Made by a program: the position numbers and the translations under genes. 64,000 nucleotides of DNA from assembly GCA_000711775.1 (NCBI GenBank), contig ARYC01000126.1, positions 1 to 64,000 on the forward strand. Reading direction: 5' to 3'. The notes under the pieces were generated by a model. That model was not told the DNA's origin and searched no databases. It was given only the letters and a program-made list of their open reading frames with translations. Source of the stretch: Oxytricha trifallax (Eukaryota > Ciliophora > Spirotrichea > Sporadotrichida > Oxytrichidae). This document shows, in pieces, positions 62,991 to 64,000 of this stretch. Each line of letters opens with the position of its first letter. Within the stretch, counting starts at the first letter, position 1.

Positions 62991-63074
62991 GTTATAATCA
63001 ATTCAATTATAATAATTTAAGTTGATTTTAATTTCAAATAGAATTAAGATTTATAATTGAAAATTCTTAATAAA
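62991..63074. promoter_or_regulatory. Divergent 84 bp intergenic region
   Basis: Only 84 bp of very AT-rich DNA separate the start codons of the casein kinase (minus) and the NOXRED1-like gene (plus). If both lie on one macronuclear chromosome this would be a shared head-to-head promoter. If not, a chromosome boundary must fall inside it. No specific element was recognised. Confidence 0.45.
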
Positions 63075-64000
63075 ATGTCTGGAACTCACTCAGTAAACAG
63101 TTCTTACTCCCAAAGACTAAATCATAAAGACATAGCAAACGGTTTGAATGATTCTTCTTAAATTTAAAACAAAATCTTAGAACTAGGTAATTTCAGATTT
63201 ATCATAAATATATGCCTTATTTTACAGATGATTCTAAGAAAACAAACTAAGATAATTCACAGTTATCTATTACTTAAAACGAACACTATCAGCAAAACAG
63301 AAACGATCTTCACTCATAGTTGAAATCTCCGCATTTCTTCTCAATGAGTGGGATCCCTAGATTTGGTAAGAACTGGCTGGACAACTTCATTCCAGATGAT
63401 GACATGCAAAATATTTTTCTGACTAGTGAAGTGGTTAGAAATGTCCTCATGCTCTAGTGTGTGTACTATGCTAGTGTCTATGGAGAACTACTAAGATATA
63501 AACAGAGTTTTAATGTAGGAAATGCAGCAAGCACTGGATTTTAAACTAAAAAAACTATTGATTGTTGCTAAATTTACAGTATACTATATTAAAATGAATT
63601 CCATTTTATAGATAAGAAGACTCTAATAATCAAACAACAATATAATATTTAGGGGTATAAATTGAATAACTTAAATTCTATGGCAAAAAGTTTAGAAAAT
63701 TCTTAAGCCTTAAATAGTGAGAGAAAGGTACTTCAATAAGATATGCTTGTCTCAAGTCAAGCTAGCGAAATACAACCTTTAAAGATTGGAATCATAGGCT
63801 GTGGCCAATTAGGAACTATGATCCTCACCAAGCTTTTAGAGACTCAAAGTAAATTATAGTAATGCTTAAATTCTTTCTTAGATCAATTCGATGGATTGAA
63901 GTTGTTTGTGTCAACAAGACAACCTCATCTACTTAGAGCTTTCTAATAAGAGTTTGGAGTTTACGTTGATTTCAACAATGAAAGAGTGGCAGCAGAGTGC
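63075..64000 (+). CDS. NOXRED1-like NAD(P)-dependent oxidoreductase, N-terminal part
   Basis: ATG 63075 (MSGTHSVNSSYSQRLNHKD). Introns 63187-63227 (41 nt) and 63849-63881 (33 nt) give 284 codons up to the window end, with no stop reached. After a Gln/Asn-rich N-terminus and a helical region (EVVRNVLMLQCVYYASVYGE) comes a Rossmann start: LKIGIIGCGQLGTMI (GxGxxG), then KLFVSTRQPHLLRAFQQEFG and VYVDFNNERVAAEC. The STR-x-P motif after the dinucleotide loop, and a short strand leading to N-x-R-x-AA, resemble NOXRED1 and pyrroline-5-carboxylate-reductase-like proteins. The stretch 63556-63612 (ITID...FHFID) is AT-rich but open and was kept as coding. It could hide a small intron or IES. The 3' part lies outside the window. 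Confidence 0.7.

Overview
The window reads as germline (micronuclear) DNA of a spirotrich ciliate such as Oxytricha or Stylonychia. Four things support this. Genes use TAA and TAG as glutamine and only TGA as stop. Introns are tiny (33-120 nt). The casein kinase 1 gene is cut by three AT-rich segments, each flanked by a short direct repeat ('pointer'), and removing them restores one frame (7, 6 and 8 bp pointers; IESs of 74, 58 and 206 bp). One membrane-protein gene appears scrambled: its first coding piece lies inverted about 1.1 kb away, joined by a perfect 20 bp pointer. The genus is an inference; no telomere repeat (C4A4) is visible.

Layout. 1-2355 is the end of a G+C-richer tandem satellite (162-179 bp unit, about 14 copies). 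2436-3394 holds two foldback elements of one MITE-like family. 3600-7600 is decayed coding-like DNA split by a nearly whole Merlin-type DNA transposon (4943-6460). 7650-23765 is AT-rich and gene-poor, with broken host-type gene pieces: a C2H2 zinc finger, a kelch-repeat gene, coiled-coil-like stretches, and a P-loop ATPase/helicase-like locus. 23766-55877 is a 32 kb array of about 86 copies of a 373 bp satellite. It stops about 58 bp before the start codon of the first real gene.

55936-64000 is a compact cluster destined for the macronucleus: a NEK10-like kinase; the inverted first piece of a polytopic membrane-protein gene; a PIERCE-like ciliary microtubule-inner-protein gene nested in the gap of that scrambled gene; the rest of the membrane-protein gene; a small unrecognised gene; a casein kinase 1 with a long acidic tail (minus strand); and, divergent from it across 84 bp, a NOXRED1-like oxidoreductase cut by the window end. 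NEK10-like kinases and PIERCE proteins are both tied to cilia, but the cluster looks like chance adjacency of separate nanochromosome precursors rather than an operon.

All calls come from hand translation with the ciliate code and motif recognition. No database search was run.
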